Below are positions 18,647 to 26,730 of a stretch of DNA of 64,000 nucleotides, piece after piece; position 1 is the first letter of the stretch; every line of letters starts with the position of its first letter. A program made the translations under genes and the position numbers. The notes below the pieces were generated by a model. It did not search any database. It was given only the letters and a program-made list of their open reading frames with translations, and was not told where the DNA came from. The DNA is from Yoonia sp. SS1-5 (GTDB lineage Bacteria; Pseudomonadota; Alphaproteobacteria; Rhodobacterales; Rhodobacteraceae). The stretch is from positions 2,170,001 through 2,234,000 of the forward strand of contig NZ_CP151767.2 in NCBI RefSeq assembly GCF_038443705.2, read 5' to 3'.

Positions 18647-19672
18647 TTATTCCCAACCGACCTCGTTGAAAATTTGCTGTGCGGCGGGCAGGTTCTTGGC
18701 CACCGCACTTAGATCAACGGCATCCGGGCGGAAAAGCCCAAGTGCCGCAACCGACGCCGACAAACCAACCCCGGGGACGGCAGGGTATTCATCATTGCCC
18801 GCGCTGAAATATTGCTGCGCCTGATCCGAGGCGAGGTATTCCATGAACTTGATGGCGTTATCCTTGTTCGGGGCATGTGACGCGACGCCACCACCGGACA
18901 GGTTCATATGCGCGCCTTCGGCATTTTGTGCGGGGAAAATCCAGCCGATATTGTCCATGGCTTCTGGGTCCAGACCGTCCACATCCTTTCGGATCGCGCG
19001 GGCGAAGTAGTATGTGTTCGAGATGGAAATATCGCATTCACCCGACACAAGGCCGCGCAGCTGATCAGTATCGCCACCCTGCGGCGCCCGCGCGAAGTTA
19101 TCCACCACGCCCTGCGCCCAGTTTTTGGCAGCCTCAGCGCCGTGGTTTTCGATGACTGCCGACAACAAGGTCTGCGAATACACATTCGACGATGACCGGT
19201 GACAGACCTGCCCCTGATAAGCCGGATCAGCAAGCGAAACATAATCCATCGGTGGGTTTGTCACGTCTGTCTTGTCGTAAAAGATGATCCGGGCGCGCTG
19301 GCTGAACCCAAACCACTGATTGTCTGCATCCTGCAACGATGCGGGAATGCGGGCTTCCAGGACATCGCTGTCAATGCTTTGCAAGACACCGGCATCCTTG
19401 GCCCGCTCCAACCGGGATGTATCGACCGTCAGCAGGATATCGGCGGGCGAATTCGCGCCCTCTGCCTGCATACGGGCGATCAGTTCATCGGCCTTGCCCT
19501 CAATCCGGTTGATCGTGATACCGGTCATATCCGTGAAATCAGAGTAAAGCCGCTCATCCGTGTCATAATGGCGGGACGAGTAGAGGTTCAGCTCGCCCTC
19601 AGCCAAGGCATTGGTTGCCAGAACCGCAACCGTACTCGCCAGAATCAGTCGGGCGCAGGTATTCGTTTTCAT
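18647..19672 (-). CDS. Fe(3+) ABC transporter periplasmic binding protein (FutA/FbpA-like)
   Basis: The 341-residue protein has a Sec signal ending ATNALA before EGELNLYSSRHYDTDERLY, the start typical of FutA/FbpA proteins. The iron-binding tyrosines appear in the SNTYYFARAIR block (about residue 216). It captures ferric iron in the periplasm for an ABC importer whose other subunits are not adjacent here. The ATG at 19672 is preceded by AAGGA. It is divergent from a hemP operon over a 192-base AT-rich spacer, which suggests shared iron control. Terminator at 18601-18622. Confidence 0.9.
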   Translation of the reverse strand: MKTNTCARLILASTVAVLATNALAEGELNLYSSRHYDTDERLYSDFTDMTGITINRIEGKADELIARMQAEGANSPADILLTVDTSRLERAKDAGVLQSIDSDVLEARIPASLQDADNQWFGFSQRARIIFYDKTDVTNPPMDYVSLADPAYQGQVCHRSSSNVYSQTLLSAVIENHGAEAAKNWAQGVVDNFARAPQGGDTDQLRGLVSGECDISISNTYYFARAIRKDVDGLDPEAMDNIGWIFPAQNAEGAHMNLSGGGVASHAPNKDNAIKFMEYLASDQAQQYFSAGNDEYPAVPGVGLSASVAALGLFRPDAVDLSAVAKNLPAAQQIFNEVGWE

Positions 19673-19864
19673 CGCGTTTTCCTTTTGCGAGTGTTTCACT
19701 CAGGAATGGGTTGTAACGTCCTTTTCCAGATTGTCCATATTTCCTGATTAAAATTGTCGGATTGACATAACTTATTATTTTACTCAGGATTAAGGGGCAT
19801 TTCTAGCCACCCCAACACATTCACGGGGAAGCCCGAACATCGTCAGACTGAAAGGACTTCCCCT
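19673..19864. promoter_or_regulatory. AT-rich divergent promoter region of futA-like and hemP units
   Basis: The 192 bases between the two divergent starts include TTGACA at 19762-19767 on the plus strand and strongly AT-rich sequence from 19736 to 19795. Iron-response control is expected from the flanking genes, but I could not find a convincing iron-rhodo box (TGA-N9-TCA); the nearest is TGA-N9-TCG starting at 19745. Confidence 0.5.
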
Positions 19865-20032
19865 ATGCCAAGACAAGATACTGACACGACAGCGCCACGG
19901 CCCGCAGACCAACTATCCGTGCCCAGCAAGTCCGAGATCATCGCGGCTTTGCAGCAGGATGCCGGGCGCGCTGGCCTGCGATTGGAATGGGTTCTGGACA
20001 GATGCGTCACCGCGAAGGCAGGCGGCGAATGA
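19865..20032 (+). CDS. 55-residue small protein, first gene of the hemP operon
   Basis: An ATG at 19865 preceded by GAAAGGAC opens a frame of 55 codons ending at TGA 20030-20032, whose last bases overlap the hemP start (ATGA). The product begins MPRQDTDTTAPRPADQLSVP and ends with a possible amphipathic helix (SEIIAALQQDAGRAGLRLEW). I do not recognise it. The good ribosome site, the coupling to hemP and codon usage like the neighbours support a real gene. Confidence 0.65.
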   Translation: MPRQDTDTTAPRPADQLSVPSKSEIIAALQQDAGRAGLRLEWVLDRCVTAKAGGE

Positions 20033-20196
20033 TCGCGCAGATCGCGGCCACAGGCCCAAAAACACAACCATTGCGCCGCCCCTCATTTGATGCGCGGGAC
20101 CTTGTCGGTGACGATGGTCAGGCGAATATCGTGCTGGGGGATCAGGTCTATGTCCTGCGGATCACACGCGCGGGCAAACTGATCCTGACGAAATGA
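20029..20196 (+). CDS. hemP: Hemin uptake protein HemP
   Basis: This 55-residue protein ends with the HemP signature: FDARDLVGDDG, IVLGDQVYVLRITRAGKLIL and a final TK. HemP is a small cytosolic protein linked to haem uptake and its regulation in proteobacteria. The start used overlaps the previous stop; an upstream ATG in frame at 19987 is less likely because it would overlap that gene by 46 bases. It overlaps the next gene by four bases, giving a three-gene coupled unit. Confidence 0.88.
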   Translation: MIAQIAATGPKTQPLRRPSFDARDLVGDDGQANIVLGDQVYVLRITRAGKLILTK

Positions 20197-20672
20197 CAAT
20201 CCCATTCGAAAACCGTGGCGGCGCGGCTGTTGGATTTGTCGCCGACCTTGATGCCGTGACTGCCGCGTCCGTGATCTATTTGCGGATGTGGTGCAACGGC
20301 CCCGATACACAGGCCTGCGTCAGCAACGATCTGGCTGCGACGCTGGGGGTGGGGCGGGGACGCAAAGCTGTTCAGGCGTTTGATGAGCTTTGCAGAATAT
20401 GCGCCCGACACGGGCGCCGCCCATTGATGCGACATGCGGTGACCTGCAAATGTGTGGGCGCGGATGAAGCATGCTTTGGCAATTTCGTCGCCATTGCTGC
20501 AGAGGGTGATCGCGATGACGCGATGCTGATGGCGACCTTGCTTGTCCGGCCGGATGTGGCGCCGCTTGTGGTCTCACTTGCCGCCGAATTCGGCCTGGCC
20601 CTGATGCAAATGAACCTGTCAGCCCCGCGCGAGATTGCTGGCCATCGTGACGTTCCGGTCGCCTACCACTGA
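20193..20672 (+). CDS. Uncharacterised 159-residue protein downstream of hemP
   Basis: I do not recognise this protein. It has six cysteines, including a CKC pair near residue 85 and RMWCNGPDTQACVSND near residues 31-46, and no signal peptide or membrane segment. It overlaps hemP by four bases (ATGA), so it is co-translated with it. Cysteine content and position suggest a role in haem or iron handling, for example binding or regulation; this is inference from context only. Confidence 0.75.
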   Translation: MTIPFENRGGAAVGFVADLDAVTAASVIYLRMWCNGPDTQACVSNDLAATLGVGRGRKAVQAFDELCRICARHGRRPLMRHAVTCKCVGADEACFGNFVAIAAEGDRDDAMLMATLLVRPDVAPLVVSLAAEFGLALMQMNLSAPREIAGHRDVPVAYH

Positions 20673-20760
20673 TCGGATATCGGGCATGAACAGCGTGCCT
20701 TTCAATCGGTCACGCGCGACTTAAATATGCGGTAGCGTATAAACCGCCACCGGAGATCCG

Positions 20761-21012
20761 ATGCCCAAAACCCCCAGCCCCTGCATTGATGTCTGCAAAT
20801 ACAAGCGGGCCGGCCATTGCATAGGCTGTTCCATGACGAAGGCCCAGAAGTCGCTTTTCAAACAGTTGAGGAAAAACGGCCATCGGGACGGTTTCATCAC
20901 GATGCTGATCGCACAACAAAACCAGATGGGTGGCTTTGGCGGCTGGCCCGGCGCTTATGCGAAAAAGTGCCGCAAGAAGGGTGTCAAACCGCCGATTGAT
21001 CTGGCCCCGTAA
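20761..21012 (+). CDS. DUF1289-like small cysteine-rich protein
   Basis: The 83-residue protein begins SPCIDVCKYKRAGHCIGCSM, matching the SPCxxVCxxxxxxxCxGC pattern of DUF1289 proteins, which probably hold a metal with four cysteines. The usual following DUF1289 block is replaced by TKAQKSLFKQLRK and the C terminus is longer and basic. GGAG precedes the ATG. Function is unknown. Confidence 0.75.
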   Translation: MPKTPSPCIDVCKYKRAGHCIGCSMTKAQKSLFKQLRKNGHRDGFITMLIAQQNQMGGFGGWPGAYAKKCRKKGVKPPIDLAP

Positions 21013-21238
21013 ACTGCCAGCAGCGTTGCACCGGCGCCGCAATCCTTGCAATTTCCCCGGTCCGAACACATTCCGCGCCGATGCAACTGTTAAGGTTCTG
21101 CGCAATTTCTGCTTCTTTGTTCAGACAAACCTGGACTACCCTGTGCCAGAGGACGGCTGATGAGACCTGCAACACGTAAATATATGACCCACCCAAGCGC
21201 TGCGCCATTGGGCAAGGCCAGCACGCGGGGCGCGTAAC

Positions 21239-22630
21239 GTGGCAATCGGCGAAGCAGGCAGCATCACGACAAATTCTCCGACCGAGAACGCGCCAATCAC
21301 CATCAATCTGACCCAGCCACTGACCGATCCGGTCTTTGCGCTGACCGCCACCAATAATGGCGGCAATCAGTTCACATTGCGCGTCACCGATGAAACGCTG
21401 GATGCAGACGGCAACACAATCGCCTTCACCTTCATCATCGAAGAATGGGAATATCACGACGGTCCGCACCCCGCGACCGAGACAATCAACTGGATCGCGG
21501 TTGAAGAGGGCATTCATACACTGCCCGACGGCCGGATCATCGAAGCGGGGACCGTCTCTGCCGACAACACCAACAGCCCCGTGACCTTGCAGGGTGATTT
21601 CGCCGCGCCGCCCGTGGTGCTGACATCGGTGATGTCAGAAAACGATACAACAACCGTCGACAGTGATCCGTTGAACATTACCGCAGATGGCTTTGTCGTA
21701 CGCCTGCAAGAGGAAGAAGGCCAAGACGGTGTCCACGCGGATGAAACCGTTGGCTGGATTGCGATACAGGCGGGCGGAAATGCAGAATCCGGAACGGCAA
21801 ACACGTTTGACAGTGTTGACGAGAATACCGATATCCTTGGCCTTGGCGCGACATTCACAGATGGTGTGGTTGTGGCCGAGACCCAGACAATCAATGGCGG
21901 CGACACCGCGACCGTTGTCATTGACGGGCAGACCAGCGACACCGTCGGCGTGTTCATCGAGGAAGAACAATCCAGAGACGCCGAAACAAACCATATTGAT
22001 GAAACGGTCGGTATCGTCGCCTTCGAGGACGGCCTTATCCCATGTCTGACCGCCGGAACACGCATCCAGACCCCGTCAGGGCCGCGCCTGATTGACGACC
22101 TTCAGGCAGGCGACAGCATCACACTGCATGGTGAGCCAGGCACCAAGGATATCCTGCGGATATTCCGCCGCGATCTGGACCTTGCAGACCTGCGCCGTCA
22201 CCCACATTTTCGCCCCGTCCGCATAAAGGCCGGCGCATTGAACGGCACCCTGCCACAGCGCGACTTGCTGGTATCGCGGCAGCATCGGATGCTTGTATCC
22301 TCCAAGATCGCAAAGCGGATGTTTGGCAGATTCGAGGTCTTGATCCCCGCCATCAAGCTGGTCGGCCTGCCGGGCATTTTCGTGGATGAGACGGTGAGGT
22401 CAGTGACCTATTATCACCTTCTGTGTGATGCGCATGTGGTCATTTACGCCGAAGGCGCCCCAACCGAGAGCCTTTATACAGGCAAACAGGCGCTCAAGGC
22501 GCTATTGCCGGAAATACAAACCGAGATCTTGTCGATCTTTCCTGAAATCGCTGACGAGACCCACCTGCCGCAACCCGCGCGCCGCTGCCAATCGGCGTTC
22601 AGCAAAAGACACTGGTGCGGCGGCATCTGA
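21239..22630 (+). CDS. Hint-domain (intein-like) protein with three internal repeats
   Basis: From the GTG start (an in-frame stop lies 54 bases upstream) the protein has 463 residues. Residues 1-265 hold three copies of a unit of about 80 residues, each with an acidic EE stretch, then D..H..ET and IA: EEWEYHDGPHPATETINWIA, EEEGQDGVHADETVGWIA and EEEQSRDAETNHIDETVGIVA. From about residue 267 a Hint domain starts at CLTAGTRIQTPSGPRLIDDL, with SRQHRMLVSS further on. Hint domains of this type self-cleave or self-ligate and are common in Rhodobacterales secreted proteins. No Sec signal is seen. The repeats may bind sugar or a surface; that is inference. Confidence 0.82.
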   Translation: MAIGEAGSITTNSPTENAPITINLTQPLTDPVFALTATNNGGNQFTLRVTDETLDADGNTIAFTFIIEEWEYHDGPHPATETINWIAVEEGIHTLPDGRIIEAGTVSADNTNSPVTLQGDFAAPPVVLTSVMSENDTTTVDSDPLNITADGFVVRLQEEEGQDGVHADETVGWIAIQAGGNAESGTANTFDSVDENTDILGLGATFTDGVVVAETQTINGGDTATVVIDGQTSDTVGVFIEEEQSRDAETNHIDETVGIVAFEDGLIPCLTAGTRIQTPSGPRLIDDLQAGDSITLHGEPGTKDILRIFRRDLDLADLRRHPHFRPVRIKAGALNGTLPQRDLLVSRQHRMLVSSKIAKRMFGRFEVLIPAIKLVGLPGIFVDETVRSVTYYHLLCDAHVVIYAEGAPTESLYTGKQALKALLPEIQTEILSIFPEIADETHLPQPARRCQSAFSKRHWCGGI

Positions 22631-22684
22631 AAAATGCCACCCACCTGCTAAGCGCATACGAAAAATAGCGGGCACCCGCCCCGG

Positions 22685-23155
22685 TCACCGCAAATGCACC
22701 CGAAGGAACCACGCGAATTTCTCATGTGTCTGACCGCGTGCGATGCACAGGTCTTCGGTCAGCGTGTCGCCATGTTCGGCCGCCAGCGCGCCACACCCGG
22801 CCAACGTTGCCGCCAGGGTCTCTTGCGCATCAAGCATCGCTTTGATCATGTCCTTGTCGCTTGCACGGCCATCATGTTCGGCAACCTTGGACCGTTTGAT
22901 CATACCTGCAAGCGTTGCTTCTGCATGCCCGTCAATGGCCTTGATCCGCTCGGCCAGGTCATCCTGGGCCGCAAAATGATCCTCATAGATTTGCTGAAAG
23001 AGTTCATGCAATGGCGCAAAGGCCATGCCTGTGACGTTCCAGTGGAAATTCTGCGCAAGCATGGTTGTCACTACGGTTTCAGCCACCGACTGATTAAGCG
23101 CGTCTGCAATGGCGGATCGGGCGTCTGTATCAAGGGACATTGCTGTCTGGGTCAT
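22685..23155 (-). CDS. dps: Dps-family ferritin-like DNA-binding/iron-storage protein
   Basis: The 156-residue protein has the Dps iron site in NFHWNVTGMAF and YEDHFAAQDDLAERIKAIDG, spread over four helices. Dps oligomers oxidise and store iron with peroxide, protecting DNA. The ATG at 23155 is preceded by GGAGAG; the longer upstream frame has no family similarity. It fits the iron theme of the hemP and FutA genes nearby, though on the other strand. Confidence 0.9.
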   Translation of the reverse strand: MTQTAMSLDTDARSAIADALNQSVAETVVTTMLAQNFHWNVTGMAFAPLHELFQQIYEDHFAAQDDLAERIKAIDGHAEATLAGMIKRSKVAEHDGRASDKDMIKAMLDAQETLAATLAGCGALAAEHGDTLTEDLCIARGQTHEKFAWFLRVHLR

Positions 23156-23257
23156 TCCAACTCTCCAAATTATCTGTGTGCATTCTGGCTGGCGATGGCT
23201 GGCTAATCGCCAAGATAATCCGCCGCGCGCCATCGGCAAGGCCGTTTTGGAACTATT

Positions 23258-23686
23258 CTAAATCCTGACAAATGATGCCGAGATGCCGTTGATCAGGAAG
23301 GCAATGTTGCGTTGATCCTGCTTGGGGATCCGCGACCGGATCAGAAAAGCGAAGCTGTCATGATCGTTGTCGGCGGCGACAATTGCGCGCATCAGCCATG
23401 CTTCATCGAACGAGATTTCGGCCACACCCGGCCGGAACATGATCGGTTGCGTTCCTGTTGACTGTCGGACGCATCTGAAAAATGCGCGGGCAAAGACATC
23501 GCCCGGGACCGTCGGCTGATTGGCAAGCCGCGCACAGGTTTCAAAAAGGTCAGCATGGGACGCGGATCGGCATTCCAACGCCACATGGCGCAGCCTGTTC
23601 AAGCAATCGCGCCACGCCAATGATCGCGCCGGCGTTGCCGGAAATGCCGTTTCACCATAGAGCCGCGCAGCAGAGGCCATCATATC
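23258..23686 (-). CDS. Uncharacterised protein, about 142 residues
   Basis: I do not recognise this protein. It is mostly helical by composition, has cysteines at CLNRLR, CRSASH, CARLA and CVRQ, and no signal peptide. The frame is open further upstream into the sulfatase gene (to 23827), but an AGGCG site and an AT-rich promoter-like stretch (TATAGTTATAGT on the minus strand) favour the ATG at 23686. It may not belong to the sulfatase operon. Confidence 0.55.
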   Translation of the reverse strand, partial: DMMASAARLYGETAFPATPARSLAWRDCLNRLRHVALECRSASHADLFETCARLANQPTVPGDVFARAFFRCVRQSTGTQPIMFRPGVAEISFDEAWLMRAIVAADNDHDSFAFLIRSRIPKQDQRNIAFLINGISASFVRI

Positions 23687-23786
23687 ACTCACGCCTATCA
23701 ATAGCCGGGAATCGTTTGCCCCAACATATTCCCGACTATAACTATAAGGATTGTGGCGATAGATAAAGTCCCATTGCGCGGGACGA

Positions 23787-25316
23787 TCAATGCCACCCGA
23801 CGCGGGGTGCGGTGGGGATGATATCATCTGGCCGCTGCCTGATCATGTCGCGCAGTTCCGATTTGACCGCCGCACGCCCCTGATCGTCAAACAGATTGTG
23901 CATTTCGCCGGGGTCCTCCTGCATATCATACAATTCGCCCGTATCCGTCCGCAGGTCGATGGACATCCGGTAACGGCCACTGCGGACCGTCATCAGATCC
24001 ATATCGACCGCACTGCGCAACGCGTCGACCTCGTATTCTGACAGCGCAAAGTCGCGCGAGCCCGTGCCTTGCCACAATCCCCGCCAGGATTGGCCATGGG
24101 TCGCGGGGGCAGCAATGGCGCATAAATCCGCAGCGGTCGCCAGAATGTCGATCGTATTGATCGGGTCCTGCACCACCTTCCCCGCAGGGATGCCGGGCCC
24201 CATCGCCAGACATGGCACCCGAAGCAGCCCGTCATACATCATGGGTCCCTTCAAAAGGAGGCCATGATCCCCCAACCATTCCCCATGGTCGCTGGTGAAT
24301 ATGATATAGGTATTGTCCAGCTCGCCCTTGGCTTTCAGCGCATCCAGAATGCGCCCGACCTGATGGTCAACCGCCGAGATCATGCCGAAATAGATTGCGG
24401 TGATATCGCGCAGGGCCTGTTCGGTCAGATCGCCCTTTTGGCCCCAATCAACCCCACCTGCATTATGTTCCGACCCTTGTTTGATCGGCTTTGCCCGATC
24501 CTCGACAAAGGCCCGATGCCACCAAGGCCGGTGATCAAGATCAAGCGTGCTATTGGCGGCAATCGTCACATCCTCGCCGGCATACATGTCGCACCAGGGC
24601 CGTGGCGCAAGAAAGGGCGGGTGCGGATCGGGAAATGACACCCAGGCCATCAGCGGATCGTCGCCCTTATTTTCGATCATCTCGACAGCGCGATCCCCAA
24701 TCCACGGTGAGGAATGCCATTTCTGATCCAGCGCCGACCGCCAGGCCTGAAAATGCGCGCTTTCGGGCTTTAAAGTATCCTTGGCGTGGTCCCAGCGGGC
24801 TTGCCCCTGCCCGTCCTGATCCAGCCAGTATTCGTAATGCAGGGCCTCTGGCGGGGCATACCACTGGGTATGGTGATGCGGGCGCAGCATCATCTGGACA
24901 TGCGAAAAACCGAAATAGTCGCCGGTCCAGTCGGGGCCAAAATCCTTGGCGCTTTTATAGCATTCAGGTCGTCCGGTGGGCTCAAATGTCTGCTGGCTGG
25001 ACAAGTGCGCCTTGCCGATAAAGTGAGTCTGATATCCGGCGCGGGTGAAAACCCCGCCCAACCCATCGGGACCCACACTTTCATCAAGATCACGACCATT
25101 GTCACGGACCCCGTGGCTGTAGGGAAGCTTTCCCGTCAGGATCGACGCGCGCGCCGCCTGGCACATCGGGTGCGGCGTGATGCATTTGGTAAAGCGCACG
25201 CCATCCCGTCCGATTCGGTCAATATGCGGTGTTTTCACGCCGCGCCCTTCCGCCCCGATACAGTCACCACGTTGCTGATCGGTCGTAATCAATATGAAAT
25301 TTGGGCGTTTTTGCAT
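23787..25316 (-). CDS. Sulfatase (alkaline-phosphatase superfamily) with CxAxR site
   Basis: The 509-residue protein begins RPNFILITTDQQRGDCIGAE, with the metal-binding aspartate of type I sulfatases, and has the active-site motif C52-Q-A-A-R (the usual form is C-x-P-x-R), then ASILTGKLPYSHG. Later blocks FTSDHGEWLGDHGLL and DPHPPFLAPRPW also fit. C52 should be converted to formylglycine; the formylglycine-generating enzyme is encoded at 31115-32056. No Sec signal is seen, so it is probably cytosolic and acts on an imported sulfate ester. The start at 25316 has the expected N terminus. It is divergent from a sugar ABC importer with paired operator sites between. Confidence 0.92.
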   Translation of the reverse strand: MQKRPNFILITTDQQRGDCIGAEGRGVKTPHIDRIGRDGVRFTKCITPHPMCQAARASILTGKLPYSHGVRDNGRDLDESVGPDGLGGVFTRAGYQTHFIGKAHLSSQQTFEPTGRPECYKSAKDFGPDWTGDYFGFSHVQMMLRPHHHTQWYAPPEALHYEYWLDQDGQGQARWDHAKDTLKPESAHFQAWRSALDQKWHSSPWIGDRAVEMIENKGDDPLMAWVSFPDPHPPFLAPRPWCDMYAGEDVTIAANSTLDLDHRPWWHRAFVEDRAKPIKQGSEHNAGGVDWGQKGDLTEQALRDITAIYFGMISAVDHQVGRILDALKAKGELDNTYIIFTSDHGEWLGDHGLLLKGPMMYDGLLRVPCLAMGPGIPAGKVVQDPINTIDILATAADLCAIAAPATHGQSWRGLWQGTGSRDFALSEYEVDALRSAVDMDLMTVRSGRYRMSIDLRTDTGELYDMQEDPGEMHNLFDDQGRAAVKSELRDMIRQRPDDIIPTAPRVGWH

Positions 25317-25386
25317 CTGTCTCAGTTCCCATTGCGTCAAGAAAAATAGGCTAGAAAGGCAAAATCGACTATGGATCAAGAATAAA

Positions 25387-25416
25387 TGATGTACAATAGG
25401 CAAAAATAATGTACGA
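25387..25416. promoter_or_regulatory. Two putative GntR operators 20 bp apart
   Basis: TGATGTACAA (25387-25396) and TAATGTACGA (25407-25416) lie exactly 20 bases (about two helical turns) apart between the divergent sulfatase and ABC importer starts. Both resemble the TGATGTATCA sites before the two GntR genes. Confidence 0.5.
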
Positions 25417-25443
25417 TTTTAAGTGAATAACGGGAGAGAGATC

Positions 25444-26661
25444 ATGAAACGACTAATCGCCTTAAGTATGACCGGCCTTTTGGCTGCCTCTGCTGTCACC
25501 GCCCAGACCACGTTGGAAGTGACCGCATGGAAAGGCAACGAGGCCGAACCTGCCGGAATGGATGAGATCGTGGCCAAGTTCGAGGCCGCCCATCCTGATA
25601 TTGACGTCGAACTGTCCTATATCAGCCGGTCGGATACTGACGTCGTGATCCCGCCCCGTCTTCAAAGCGGCAATCCACCGGATGTGATGATGGCAGATAT
25701 GCCGCTGACCAAGGTCTGGGGTGATGCGGGACTGCTGGTTGACTGGGGAACGGATGCGGAATGGTACGGGCGTGTTCCTGCCGGGCTGCAGGATGCCATC
25801 ACCATCAACGGGGCCGCCTATGTCATGCCCTTGGAAGTGATTGGCATGGGGCTTTATACTAACATGGATTTGCTGGCGCAGGTCGGCATTGATGCCGCCC
25901 CAACCAGTCTTGATGATCTCAAAGCTGCCTGCGGCGCCCTTGCGGATGCAGGGATCAAGCCGATGCTGATGACCGGCGGTTTTCCGTCCGTTCTGTTTGT
26001 GATCGCCAACGGGCTTGAGGCCGCAACCACGCCTGTCGCCGATCTGGGCAATGGCACTGCGCAATTTGTGGATGACCCGGGCTTCAGCGGTGCCCTTGAT
26101 ACCGTGCGGGACCTTGCCGATGCGCGCTGCTTTGACGCCAAGGAAATGGCCGGCGTCGATCCGTGGAGCACCGCATTAAGCGAGTTCAAGGCAGGCAACT
26201 TTGCGATGCTGCCCCAAGGTGCGTGGAATATCGGCAGTTTCCGCGAAGATCCCGCACTGAACTTTGTGTTCGGCCCGGTTCCGACCGCGTCGGGCACCGG
26301 CGTTACCGCTGATCTGTTTGGCTTTGGCTGGGTGATTGCATCAGAATCTGAAAATCAGGCCGCGGCAAAAACATTCGTCGAATTCTGGTCGCAACCTGAA
26401 AACCTGCAGCCGCTGCTGGATGCCGAGGCCGCCTATTCGCCTTTTGATGACGGCGCCAGCGGCACGCCAGCGCTTGCGGCCGGTTATGACGCCGCGCGGG
26501 CTGCGGGCGGTATCCGGAACTATCCGTTTTCCGTCGGCCAATGGCCCGGGGCGCTGGATGGCGAGATGCAGAACAGCATGACCGGCTTCCTGCTTGATCT
26601 GGAGCAGGACAATGGTGACATCCTCGTCCGCTGGGACGAAACTGTCGAAGACAACCTCTAA
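25444..26661 (+). CDS. CUT1-type sugar ABC transporter, periplasmic binding protein
   Basis: The 405-residue protein has a Sec signal (LIALSMTGLLAASAVTA before QTTLEV) and the fold of family 1 sugar-binding proteins, with VTAWKGNEAEPAGMDEIVAK and FEAAHPDIDVELSYI at the start and APQ-like NFAMLPQGAWNIGSF in the middle. GGGAGAG precedes the ATG at 25444. It heads an operon with two permeases, an SDR and an ATPase. A hairpin at 26673-26700 after its stop probably lowers downstream expression relative to the binding protein, as is common. Confidence 0.92.
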   Translation: MKRLIALSMTGLLAASAVTAQTTLEVTAWKGNEAEPAGMDEIVAKFEAAHPDIDVELSYISRSDTDVVIPPRLQSGNPPDVMMADMPLTKVWGDAGLLVDWGTDAEWYGRVPAGLQDAITINGAAYVMPLEVIGMGLYTNMDLLAQVGIDAAPTSLDDLKAACGALADAGIKPMLMTGGFPSVLFVIANGLEAATTPVADLGNGTAQFVDDPGFSGALDTVRDLADARCFDAKEMAGVDPWSTALSEFKAGNFAMLPQGAWNIGSFREDPALNFVFGPVPTASGTGVTADLFGFGWVIASESENQAAAKTFVEFWSQPENLQPLLDAEAAYSPFDDGASGTPALAAGYDAARAAGGIRNYPFSVGQWPGALDGEMQNSMTGFLLDLEQDNGDILVRWDETVEDNL

Positions 26662-26672
26662 GCTCTCATTTG

Positions 26673-26700
26673 CCCCCGGTCACGCACTGGCCGGGGGTTT
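26673..26700 (+). terminator. Intercistronic hairpin after the sugar-binding protein gene
   Basis: CCCCCGG (26673-26679) pairs with CCGGGGG (26691-26697), followed by TTT. It lies between the binding-protein gene and the permeases and is probably a partial terminator or mRNA stabiliser. Confidence 0.7.
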
Positions 26701-26730
26701 GCCGTCAGACATCACCTGAAAGCCAGTCCC

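Noticed and set aside
19736..19795. Iron-responsive operator (iron-rhodo box or Irr site) between the futA-like and hemP units
   Set aside because: Only a near match (TGA-N9-TCG) was found, so no specific iron regulator site is claimed.
23787..25316. Naming the sulfatase as choline-sulfatase (betC)
   Set aside because: The gene is not near choline or betaine genes and sits in a sugar import cluster; the active-site motif alone cannot set the substrate.
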